Made by a program: the position numbers and the translations under genes. A stretch of DNA of 8,526 nt from an uncultured Ruminococcus sp. (GTDB taxonomy: Bacteria; Bacillota; Clostridia; Oscillospirales; CAG-272), in assembly GCA_902783905.1 (NCBI GenBank), contig CACZSP010000259.1:1-8526 (forward strand), given 5' to 3'. The number at the start of each line of letters is the position of its first letter. Positions within the stretch are counted from its first letter, which is position 1. This document shows positions 1-5,195 of this stretch, piece after piece. The notes beneath the pieces were generated by a model. The model did not search any database. It saw only the letters and a program-made list of their open reading frames with translations, and had not been told where the DNA came from.

Positions 1-18
1 GGTGTGTCAATCTTTTTT

Positions 19-1257
19 TCAGTCGCGCCTGAACAGATCCCTCGTATAGACCTTCTCCCTGACGTCGTCGAGGACGGCTTCGTATCTGTTGGCTATTATG
101 CACTGACAAATATGCTTGAACCTGTCAAGGTCGTTTATCACGCGGCTGCCGAAGAAGGTGGACCCGTCCTCCAGGGTAGGCTCGTAAATGACGACCGTCG
201 CGCCTTTTGCCTTTATGCGCTTCATAACCCCCTGGATCGAGCTCTGCCGGAAATTGTCGCTGTTGGCCTTCATCGTAAGGCGGTAAACGCCGATTACGAT
301 CTCCTTTTCCTTGGATGCGTCGTAAGCCGCAGAATTGCCGTACGCGCCTGCAAGCTCGAGCACCCTGTCGGCTATGAAATCCTTGCGCGTGCGGTTGCTC
401 TCGACTATCGCCGTTATCATATTCTGCGGAACGTCGTTGTAGTTGGCGAGCAGCTGCTTTGAGTCCTTGGGCAGGCAGTATCCGCCGTATCCGAAGCTCG
501 GGTTGTTGTAATGACTGCCGATACGCGGATCGAGCCCGACGCCTTCGATGATCGCCCGGGAATCAAGTCCCTTCACCTCGGCGTAGGTGTCCAGCTCGTT
601 GAAATAGCTGACGCGCAGAGCAAGATAGGTGTTTGCGAAAAGCTTGACCGCCTCCGCTTCGGTAAATCCCATAAAGAGGGTTGCAATATCCTCCTTCAGG
701 GCGCCGTCGCGGAGCAGCTTCGCGAATTTCTCCGCAGCCGCGCGTGTTCCTTCGTCGCATCCGACGATGATCCGGCTCGGATACAGATTGTCGTAAAGCG
801 CTTTGGATTCTCGAAGGAATTCGGGACTGAATATGATCCTGTCGCATCCGAATTTCTCGCGCACCGATTTCGTATATCCGACGGGAACGGTGGATTTAAT
901 GACCATAACCGCCCCGGGATTTGCCTTCATAACCAGCCGTATGACCGCTTCGACCGCCGAGCAGTCGAAGAAATTCTTCTGCGGATCGTAATTCGTCGGA
1001 GCCGCGATGATCACGAAATCGGCGTCGGCGTACGCTTTTTCCGCGTCGAGAGTCGCACGAAGGTCCAGTTTCCTTGTTCCCGCTTTCGCCTCGGCAAGAA
1101 ACTTTTCGATGTACTCGTCCTGAATCGGAGAGACGAAATTATTCAGTTTTCTGACCTTTTCGGGAATAATGTCTACAGCCGTTACGCTGTTGTGCTGGGA
1201 AAGCAGCACCGCAAGCGAAAGGCCGACGTACCCGGTTCCCGCAACCGCTATTTTCAT
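19..1257 (-). CDS. ugd: UDP-glucose 6-dehydrogenase
   Basis: Cytoplasmic enzyme that oxidises UDP-glucose twice with NAD+ to UDP-glucuronate, the precursor for both the 4-epimerase next door and the UDP-xylose synthase in the right-hand operon. The 412-residue protein is complete and belongs to the short, E. coli-like class. Visible marks: N-terminal dinucleotide fold GTGYVG (7-12), APTNYD (86-91), STVPVGYT (122-129), the EAVKLFANTYLALRVSYFNE helix with Lys205 and Asn209, and the catalytic cysteine Cys261 in FGYGGYCLPKD (255-265). The C-terminal UDP-binding domain has YRLTMKANSDNFR (325-337) and YEP (358-360). It starts at ATG with AAGGTG five bases upstream, 9 nt after the epimerase stop, so it is the last gene of the left-hand operon visible here. 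Only 18 bases follow its TGA and no terminator can be seen. Family assignment is very secure. Confidence 0.96.
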   Translation of the reverse strand: MKIAVAGTGYVGLSLAVLLSQHNSVTAVDIIPEKVRKLNNFVSPIQDEYIEKFLAEAKAGTRKLDLRATLDAEKAYADADFVIIAAPTNYDPQKNFFDCSAVEAVIRLVMKANPGAVMVIKSTVPVGYTKSVREKFGCDRIIFSPEFLRESKALYDNLYPSRIIVGCDEGTRAAAEKFAKLLRDGALKEDIATLFMGFTEAEAVKLFANTYLALRVSYFNELDTYAEVKGLDSRAIIEGVGLDPRIGSHYNNPSFGYGGYCLPKDSKQLLANYNDVPQNMITAIVESNRTRKDFIADRVLELAGAYGNSAAYDASKEKEIVIGVYRLTMKANSDNFRQSSIQGVMKRIKAKGATVVIYEPTLEDGSTFFGSRVINDLDRFKHICQCIIANRYEAVLDDVREKVYTRDLFRRD

Positions 1258-1266
1258 TTTTTCACC

Positions 1267-2358
1267 TTAAACCTTGTAATAATCTTTGTACCATTCGGCG
1301 AATCTGCGCAAACCTTCCCGGATGCCGATCTTCGGGGTAAAGCCGAAATCGCGCTCGAGCGCCGTCGAGTCTGCGTAGGTCACCGGCACGTCGCCCGGCT
1401 GCATCGGCACGAGTTCCTTGTGCGCTTCGAAATCGAAGTCGGCCGGAAGCACTCCGGCGCGCACCAGTTCCTCCTCCAGCACGTTCACGAAATCCAGAAG
1501 GTTTTCCGGCTGTCCGCCGCCGATGTTGTAGACCGCGTAGGGCGGGACGGGCAGTCCGTCCTCCCCTTTTCTTCTTTCGGGCGGGCCCTGCATCACGCGC
1601 TTCACTCCCTCGACGATGTCGTCGACGTAAGTGAAATCGCGCTTGCAGTTGCCGTAGTTGAAGATCTTTATAGTCTCGCCGCGCAAAAGCTTCTGCGTCG
1701 CCGAGAAGTAAAACATATCCGGACGTCCCGCGGGACCGTAAACGGTAAAGAAGCGCAGTCCGGTCGAGGGAATGTCGTAAAGCTTGCTGTATGCGTGAGC
1801 CAGCAGCTCGTTGGATTTTTTTGTCGCCGCGTAAAGCGACACCGGATTGTCCACCCGGTCTTCGGTCGAAAACGGCACCTTTTTGTTGCCGCCGTATACC
1901 GACGATGAGGAGGCGTAAACAAGATGCTCAACGCCCTTGCGTCCGCCGTCGTACGAGTGGCGGCAGGCCTCGAGGATATTGTAAAATCCGATGATATTCG
2001 AATTGACGTAAACGTCCGGATGGTCTATCGAGTATCGCACACCCGCCTGCGCGGCAAGATTGACAACGATATCGAAACCGTTTTCGGCAAAGACGCGGTC
2101 GACGGCGCTTTTGTCGGCCAGATCTCCGCGTACGAAGGTCCAGGAGCTTTCAGGATATTCGCGCGCAAGCTTTTCAATGACTCCGAGCCGGTATTCCTTG
2201 AGGGATACGTCGTAATAGTCGCTGCAGTTGTCGAATCCGACTACCTTGACCGGAGACGCCGTCTTCAGCAGTTCGCGGACGAGCGCCGCTCCGATGAACC
2301 CGGCGGCGCCGGTGACAAGTATCGTTTTGTTCCGCAGGTCAAGCTCAGCTCCGCTCAT
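1267..2358 (-). CDS. UDP-glucuronate 4-epimerase (SDR family)
   Basis: Extended short-chain dehydrogenase/reductase, most likely interconverting UDP-glucuronate and UDP-galacturonate with bound NAD+ in the cytoplasm. In 363 residues it shows the Rossmann motif TGAAGFIG (16-23), SSSVYG (151-156), the catalytic pair Tyr176/Lys180 in YAATK, and FFTVYGPAGRPDM (203-215). That last stretch is the hallmark I use to separate glucuronate 4-epimerases (LpsL/CapI-like) from ordinary GalE. MQPGDV near 319-324 also fits that clade. Insertions at 134-142 and 257-271 make it somewhat longer than the usual ~335 residues. Its ATG overlaps the TGA of the nucleotidyltransferase by 4 nt, with AGGGGGAT six bases upstream, so it is translationally coupled. 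The adjacent dehydrogenase supplies its substrate, which supports the assignment. A related 4-epimerase specificity cannot be excluded. Confidence 0.9.
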   Translation of the reverse strand: MSGAELDLRNKTILVTGAAGFIGAALVRELLKTASPVKVVGFDNCSDYYDVSLKEYRLGVIEKLAREYPESSWTFVRGDLADKSAVDRVFAENGFDIVVNLAAQAGVRYSIDHPDVYVNSNIIGFYNILEACRHSYDGGRKGVEHLVYASSSSVYGGNKKVPFSTEDRVDNPVSLYAATKKSNELLAHAYSKLYDIPSTGLRFFTVYGPAGRPDMFYFSATQKLLRGETIKIFNYGNCKRDFTYVDDIVEGVKRVMQGPPERRKGEDGLPVPPYAVYNIGGGQPENLLDFVNVLEEELVRAGVLPADFDFEAHKELVPMQPGDVPVTYADSTALERDFGFTPKIGIREGLRRFAEWYKDYYKV

Positions 2359-3089
2359 TTCGTTATCCCCCTGTATTCGTTCCTGATCTTCGTGTAGCTT
2401 TCAAGATTTCCGACGTCGTATCTGCTCCCCGGCATTTCCATCGCGTATACCGGCGATTTTCGGCAGAGCCAGGCGATAAAGCTTCCCGGCGCGTCGTATC
2501 CGCAGCCGTCCTCGAGCGCCTCGCCGATGCGCTTCGCGTCCTTTCGCGTATAGTAATAGAACGGCGGGCAGCACCACTGCGTTTTCGGCTTTTCCGGCTT
2601 TTCCTCCATCGAGATCACCCGGTCGCCGTCAAGCTCAAGCACGCCGCGCTTCGACAGCGTCTTAGCGTCCGGCTCGAAATAGCGCATGACGCAGGACGCT
2701 TTCTTTTCGACGCAGTAATCCAGGAACTTCGTAAGCGAAAAATCAAGCACGTTGTCGCCGGCTATTACCGTCATATCGGTGTCAAGACCCTGCCTGTTTA
2801 TTGCAAATTCGATATCCCGTACGGCGCCGAGGCGGGTCTCGTTCGTGTCCGTTCCGTCGTCGACTACGGTCACGCGGAATTTCTTTTTCGCCGCCCATTC
2901 TTCGAAAATACGGGCGAACTTGTGATTTGATATTACGACAAACTCGTCGATTGCTCCGGAGGTGTTCAGATCGTCGACCAGCCAGTCGAGTATCGTCTTT
3001 CCGCCGACGTCAAGCAAAGGCTTGGGGAAGTTTTCGGTCAAGGGGTACAGGCGCGTCGCGTACCCCGCGGCAAGTATCAGGCACTTCAC
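2355..3089 (-). CDS. Sugar-1-phosphate nucleotidyltransferase, RmlA-like; candidate UDP-galacturonate pyrophosphorylase
   Basis: A 244-residue NTP_transferase-fold enzyme that should join an NTP and a sugar 1-phosphate into an NDP-sugar plus pyrophosphate. The N-terminal signature LAAGYATRLYPLTENFPKPLL (6-26) carries the phosphate-contacting Arg13 and Lys23. AGDNVLDF (110-117) holds the metal-binding Asp, EEKP (162-165) is the sugar-binding loop, and YDVGN (224-228) ends the core. It has no C-terminal left-handed beta-helix, so it is a stand-alone transferase. The start is GTG, overlapping the kinase TGA by 4 nt; only a weak GGTG lies upstream, so it probably depends on coupling. Family members begin exactly at this MK.LILAAG. 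Immediately after a GHMP sugar kinase and before a UDP-uronate epimerase, the simplest role is to activate the kinase product, perhaps GalA-1-P, with UTP. That substrate is inference; glucose-1-phosphate uridylyl- or thymidylyltransferase are the alternatives. Confidence 0.85.
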   Translation of the reverse strand: MKCLILAAGYATRLYPLTENFPKPLLDVGGKTILDWLVDDLNTSGAIDEFVVISNHKFARIFEEWAAKKKFRVTVVDDGTDTNETRLGAVRDIEFAINRQGLDTDMTVIAGDNVLDFSLTKFLDYCVEKKASCVMRYFEPDAKTLSKRGVLELDGDRVISMEEKPEKPKTQWCCPPFYYYTRKDAKRIGEALEDGCGYDAPGSFIAWLCRKSPVYAMEMPGSRYDVGNLESYTKIRNEYRGITK

Positions 3090-4474
3090 AGATTCACACC
3101 GTCTGCAGTGCGGCAGATATGCGCACTGTACCTTCCTCTCAGTCCGGGGAACGCCGCGAGGTATTCACTCTCCACGCGTTCGAGTATTTCCTTTTCGTAC
3201 GCGGGATCGATCAGCGCCATGCAGCAGCCCTTGAATCCGGCGCCCGAAAACCTGCCGCCGTATATGCCGTTCGTTTTCGTCATTATTTCGTAAAGCTTGA
3301 TAAGCTCCGGCGAGCCGGTCTCCCAGTTTACGATACTGCTCTTCCCGCTCTCGAACGAAAGCCGGCCGAACTCCTCGATGTCTCCCCGTCTCCACGCCTC
3401 GGCTCCCGCCTCGACGCGGTGGAACTCGGTGTACCAGTGCTCGGCGCGTTTACGCCAGTTGAGAGGAAGTCTGTTTTTGTATTTCAGATAAACGTCGTAA
3501 GGCACGTCCCGCAGGTTTGTCTCCTCGAATTTGCCGTATTCCATTCCGGCTAACGCCAGCAGTGCGTAAGCGGCGGAGCGGCACTCGTCGACGCGCATAT
3601 TGAACTTTGACGACGCCAGCGAGCGCTCGAGTCCCGAAAAGAAGATGGCTATCTCAAAGGGCTTCATTCCGGCCGACTGCGGGATAAGCTCGAAACTGTC
3701 GTCCTTTGTATCGAGATAAAGGAGATGATCCTTCCGGCAGTACACCTCGCAGGACTGGTCCAGCTTGCCGCATGAAACGCCGACGTACTTGTTTTCGGCT
3801 TCCTTCGAGATCGTTATCATCTCGGAGGCCGAAAGCTTTATTCCGTTGAGATCCGCGAGGGCGGACAGAAAAGTGATGATGACCGCGGCGGACGAAGAAA
3901 GCCCGCCGATAGGCAGCTCGCCGTCGATGACGGCGCAAAGACCGATCTGAAGCGGATACCGCGAGCCGAGCGCGATTGTCGCCCCGCGCAGATGATCCGC
4001 CCAGTCGTTTTCCTTTACCTTCGGGACCTCCCGAACGTGCCACTGGGCGCGCTTCGGGAACTGCAGACTCTGTATCTCGATGATACCGTTCTGCTTCGGA
4101 CCGTAAGCGATGTAAATACCTTTGTCTATTGCGAATCCGGTGATCTTTCCCAGCTGGTGGTCGCTGTGCGCGCCGATGGGACAGATACGGTAAGGTGTGA
4201 AGGAAACGTTGACGGGACTCCGTCCGTATCTTTTTTCAAACACGTTTACCGCGTTTTCGTACGCGCCCTTCTCGGTGTATTTCGTCACCGACTCGCTTTG
4301 CCTGATCTCCGGCTCCGCCCTGCGGCGGCCGTCACCCGGCTTGGGCGTGTTCTCGGGAAGGAGCCAGAGCTTGCCTTCCTTCCGGGCGCCGATTATCTTT
4401 CCGCGCCGGCAGAGCGCAGTTATCCTTCTCTCGTCGATATCCCAGATTTTGCTGATTTCACGAACCGTCAGCAC
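3086..4474 (-). CDS. HTH domain fused to GHMP sugar kinase; probable galacturonokinase
   Basis: A 462-residue two-part protein. Residues 1-50 form a small MerR/excisionase-like helix-turn-helix (LTVREISKIWDIDERRITALCRRG, then a basic wing and LWLLPENTPKPGDGR). A polar linker leads to a complete galactokinase-type GHMP kinase from about 70. The substrate motif is RICPIGAHSDHQ (96-107), not the galactokinase GRVNLIGEHTDY, so the conserved Glu that contacts the C6 hydroxyl is Ala102. The ATP loop is PIGGLSSSAA (188-197), the probable catalytic Asp239 lies in KLDQ, and the third motif is GGRFSGAGFKGCC (406-418). From memory, Arabidopsis galacturonokinase has RICPLGAHIDHQ, KRAEHYF and GARFSGAGFRGCC, matching closely. 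The likely reaction is GalA plus ATP to GalA-1-P. It is first in the left-hand operon behind a consensus promoter, so the HTH may autoregulate it. The kinase fold is certain, uronate specificity is likely, and the DNA-binding role is inferred. Confidence 0.85.
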   Translation of the reverse strand: MLTVREISKIWDIDERRITALCRRGKIIGARKEGKLWLLPENTPKPGDGRRRAEPEIRQSESVTKYTEKGAYENAVNVFEKRYGRSPVNVSFTPYRICPIGAHSDHQLGKITGFAIDKGIYIAYGPKQNGIIEIQSLQFPKRAQWHVREVPKVKENDWADHLRGATIALGSRYPLQIGLCAVIDGELPIGGLSSSAAVIITFLSALADLNGIKLSASEMITISKEAENKYVGVSCGKLDQSCEVYCRKDHLLYLDTKDDSFELIPQSAGMKPFEIAIFFSGLERSLASSKFNMRVDECRSAAYALLALAGMEYGKFEETNLRDVPYDVYLKYKNRLPLNWRKRAEHWYTEFHRVEAGAEAWRRGDIEEFGRLSFESGKSSIVNWETGSPELIKLYEIMTKTNGIYGGRFSGAGFKGCCMALIDPAYEKEILERVESEYLAAFPGLRGRYSAHICRTADGVNL

Positions 4475-4480
4475 CGTCGC

Positions 4481-4487
4481 ACCTCCT
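4481..4487 (-). promoter_or_regulatory. Ribosome binding site fixing the GTG start of the kinase gene
   Basis: AGGAGGT on the minus strand, 6 nt before GTG at 4474-4472. It is the only strong Shine-Dalgarno near the 5' end of the kinase frame and there is no in-frame ATG upstream. The HTH domain is therefore part of the translated protein, not an artefact of an over-extended frame. Confidence 0.85.
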
Positions 4488-4540
4488 GCATTTTCATAAA
4501 GTCACTGTTTTTCCCTGTTCCAGCCATTGATTCCGACAGT

Positions 4541-4569
4541 ATTATACAGCATTGCCGCGCGTTTGTCAA
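4541..4569 (-). promoter_or_regulatory. Consensus sigma-70/sigma-A promoter for the left-hand operon
   Basis: On the minus strand TTGACA (4569-4564) and TATAAT (4546-4541) are separated by exactly 17 nt, a perfect match to the housekeeping consensus. Transcription would start near 4534, giving a leader of about 60 nt before the kinase GTG. No riboswitch-like fold is apparent in that leader. A promoter this close to consensus should be strong unless repressed, which fits with control by a DNA-binding protein. Confidence 0.88.
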
Positions 4570-4605
4570 TATATATCGCAACATTTGAACCTGTTTATCA
4601 CGTCA

Positions 4606-4643
4606 TACGTGCGCACATCCGGACGTTGACTCGATTACGTGCG
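4606..4643. promoter_or_regulatory. Direct repeat pair TACGTGCG upstream of the promoter (candidate operator)
   Basis: TACGTGCG occurs at 4606-4613 and again at 4636-4643, 30 bp apart start to start, close to three helical turns. The first copy overlaps the palindrome GTGCGCAC (4609-4616). The pair lies 37-74 bp upstream of the -35 box of the kinase operon, between it and the terminator of the preceding operon, where a regulator would be expected to bind. Function is inference; an 8-bp match over a short region could be chance. Confidence 0.3.
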
Positions 4644-4656
4644 GCTTCCCTTAAAC

Positions 4657-4685
4657 AAAAAACTGCGCATGAAATCTGCGCAATT
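4657..4685 (-). terminator. Probable intrinsic terminator of the right-hand operon
   Basis: Read on the minus strand, AATTGCGCA (4685-4677), a 7-nt loop GATTTCA, and TGCGCAGTT (4669-4661) form a 9-bp stem with one G-U pair. A run of T residues follows, interrupted by one G and continuing to 4653. It lies about 490 nt beyond the glycosyltransferase stop and about 90 nt before the kinase promoter, a sensible boundary between the two operons. The stem is modest, so efficiency is uncertain. Confidence 0.6.
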
Positions 4686-4797
4686 CAACGATCCGGCAAT
4701 CTTTGTAGTTCGTATCTCCCAAGTGAACGACAACGTTTTGCCTTCCCCGGCTGGGGCAGCGAAGCGGCGGCGACCGCTCGTGTGCCGTTGCCGTTTC
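4678..4797. repeat. Degenerate ~120-bp direct repeat, copy A
   Basis: By hand this aligns with 5034-5157 in the same orientation. It opens with the identical GCGCAATTCA, is about 70 percent identical over the first ~78 bp (shared blocks GTTCG, CGACA, CCTTC and CCGGCTGGG), and ends in related GC-rich text (CCGTTGCCGTTTC versus CGCTGCCGCTTCC). The middle of the second half is poorly conserved. The left end of copy A forms one arm of the terminator stem. Confidence 0.6.
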
Positions 4798-4874
4798 TAA
4801 ATGCTTGTCATTATTAGTGGTTATAACTTCTTGAACATTTCGCGCCGCCCCGGTGAACGAGGCGCAGTAATAAG

Positions 4875-4922
4875 CCTTCCCCTTCTGGGGGGAAGGTGGC
4901 GGCGAACGCCGCCGGATGAGGG
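4875..4922. repeat. Double-hairpin intergenic repeat, CCTTCCCC type
   Basis: Two adjacent stem-loops: CCTTCCCC (4875-4882) pairs with GGGGAAGG (4889-4896) across a 6-nt loop, and GGCGGCG (4898-4904) pairs with CGCCGCC (4907-4913). A CGGATGAGGGG tail follows. I recognise the layout as a dispersed palindromic repeat common between genes in Faecalibacterium and related Clostridia; that is from memory. It codes for nothing credible. Confidence 0.7.
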
Positions 4923-4982
4923 GGGCGAGTCGAAACGGTTAAAAATCTGAATCGACAGAAGCAATAAGAAAAATCCGCGTCC

Positions 4983-5030
4983 TTTGGCTCCCTCCGGGAG
5001 GGAGCTGTCGCCGTACGGCGACTGAAGGAG
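4983..5030. repeat. Double-hairpin intergenic repeat, GGCTCCCTC type
   Basis: GCTCCCTC (4987-4994) pairs with GAGGGAGC (4998-5005) around a 3-nt loop, then GTCGCCG (5007-5013) pairs with CGGCGAC (5016-5022), followed by TGAAGGAG. It has the same architecture and orientation as the element at 4875-4922 but a different sequence, so the two are sister families arranged in tandem about 60 bp apart. The stems could also slow RNA polymerase or protect a transcript end. Confidence 0.7.
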
Positions 5031-5033
5031 CCC

Positions 5034-5157
5034 GCGCAATTCACCGATCACGCAGTCTTAAACGTTCGTTCCACCAAAATGAGCGACACCGCCCGCCTTC
5101 TCCGGCTGGGAAAGGCAAGTCACTGCGTACCCTTCAATCCGGCGTCGCTGCCGCTTC
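5034..5157. repeat. Degenerate ~120-bp direct repeat, copy B
   Basis: Second copy of the repeat at 4678-4797, same orientation, starting four bases after the GGCTCCCTC-type hairpin element. Read on the minus strand in one frame the two copies give related peptides, HFGGTNV-stop-DCVIGELR here and HLGDTNYKDCRIVELR in copy A. They may be remnants of a once-coding sequence or just members of a repeat family. Confidence 0.55.
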
Positions 5158-5164
5158 CGAAACC

Positions 5165-5195
5165 CCGGAAAAATCACCTTCTCAGTATTTTCCGG
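5165..5195 (-). repeat. Inverted repeat spanning the glycosyltransferase stop codon
   Basis: CCGGAAAA (5165-5172) and TTTTCCGG (5188-5195) are perfect 8-bp arms separated by 15 nt, and the TGA of the glycosyltransferase lies in the loop. No T run follows on the minus strand, so it does not look like a standard intrinsic terminator. It could still be a 3'-end stabilising hairpin. Confidence 0.4.

Larger units (their letters stand above)
4475..5173. other. Gene-free, repeat-rich spacer between two operons
   Basis: About 700 bp without a credible gene. Short open frames exist on both strands but none combines a ribosome site with a recognisable product, and those at 4814-5051 on the minus strand simply translate the hairpin repeats. 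From right to left it holds a degenerate direct repeat, two double-hairpin elements, the second copy of the direct repeat, a terminator, a pair of 8-bp repeats and the promoter of the left-hand operon. The density of palindromes contrasts sharply with the tightly packed operons on either side. Confidence 0.8.

Noticed and set aside
1..18. TTGACA on the minus strand just after the dehydrogenase stop, as a promoter for a further gene
   Set aside because: Only 18 bases are available and no -10 box can be seen.
511..1908. 465-codon open frame on the plus strand
   Set aside because: It lies antisense to the dehydrogenase and epimerase genes, both of which have clear family motifs. Its translation shows no recognisable domain, and its openness follows from the codon bias of the opposite strand. 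Similar plus-strand frames at 3992-4588, 5913-6704 and 6972-7592 are rejected for the same reason.
3086..4474. Ordinary galactokinase (galK) of the Leloir pathway
   Set aside because: The galactokinase signature is replaced by RICPIGAHSDHQ, no galT or mutarotase is present, and the neighbours are uronate nucleotide-sugar enzymes.
4468..4497. Nine-codon leader frame (MKMQEVRRC) overlapping the kinase start
   Set aside because: It has no ribosome site of its own; its ATGs are incidental to the AGGAGGT region and it lacks the features of an attenuation peptide.
4814..5051. Two 76-codon minus-strand open frames in the spacer
   Set aside because: They translate the double-hairpin repeats into Arg/Pro/Ser-rich text, overlap each other in different frames and have no convincing ribosome site. 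Such frames are commonly mis-annotated as hypothetical proteins.
4678..5157. CRISPR array reading of the repeats
   Set aside because: There are only two degenerate long copies and two unlike hairpins, with no regular short repeat-spacer unit and no cas gene nearby.
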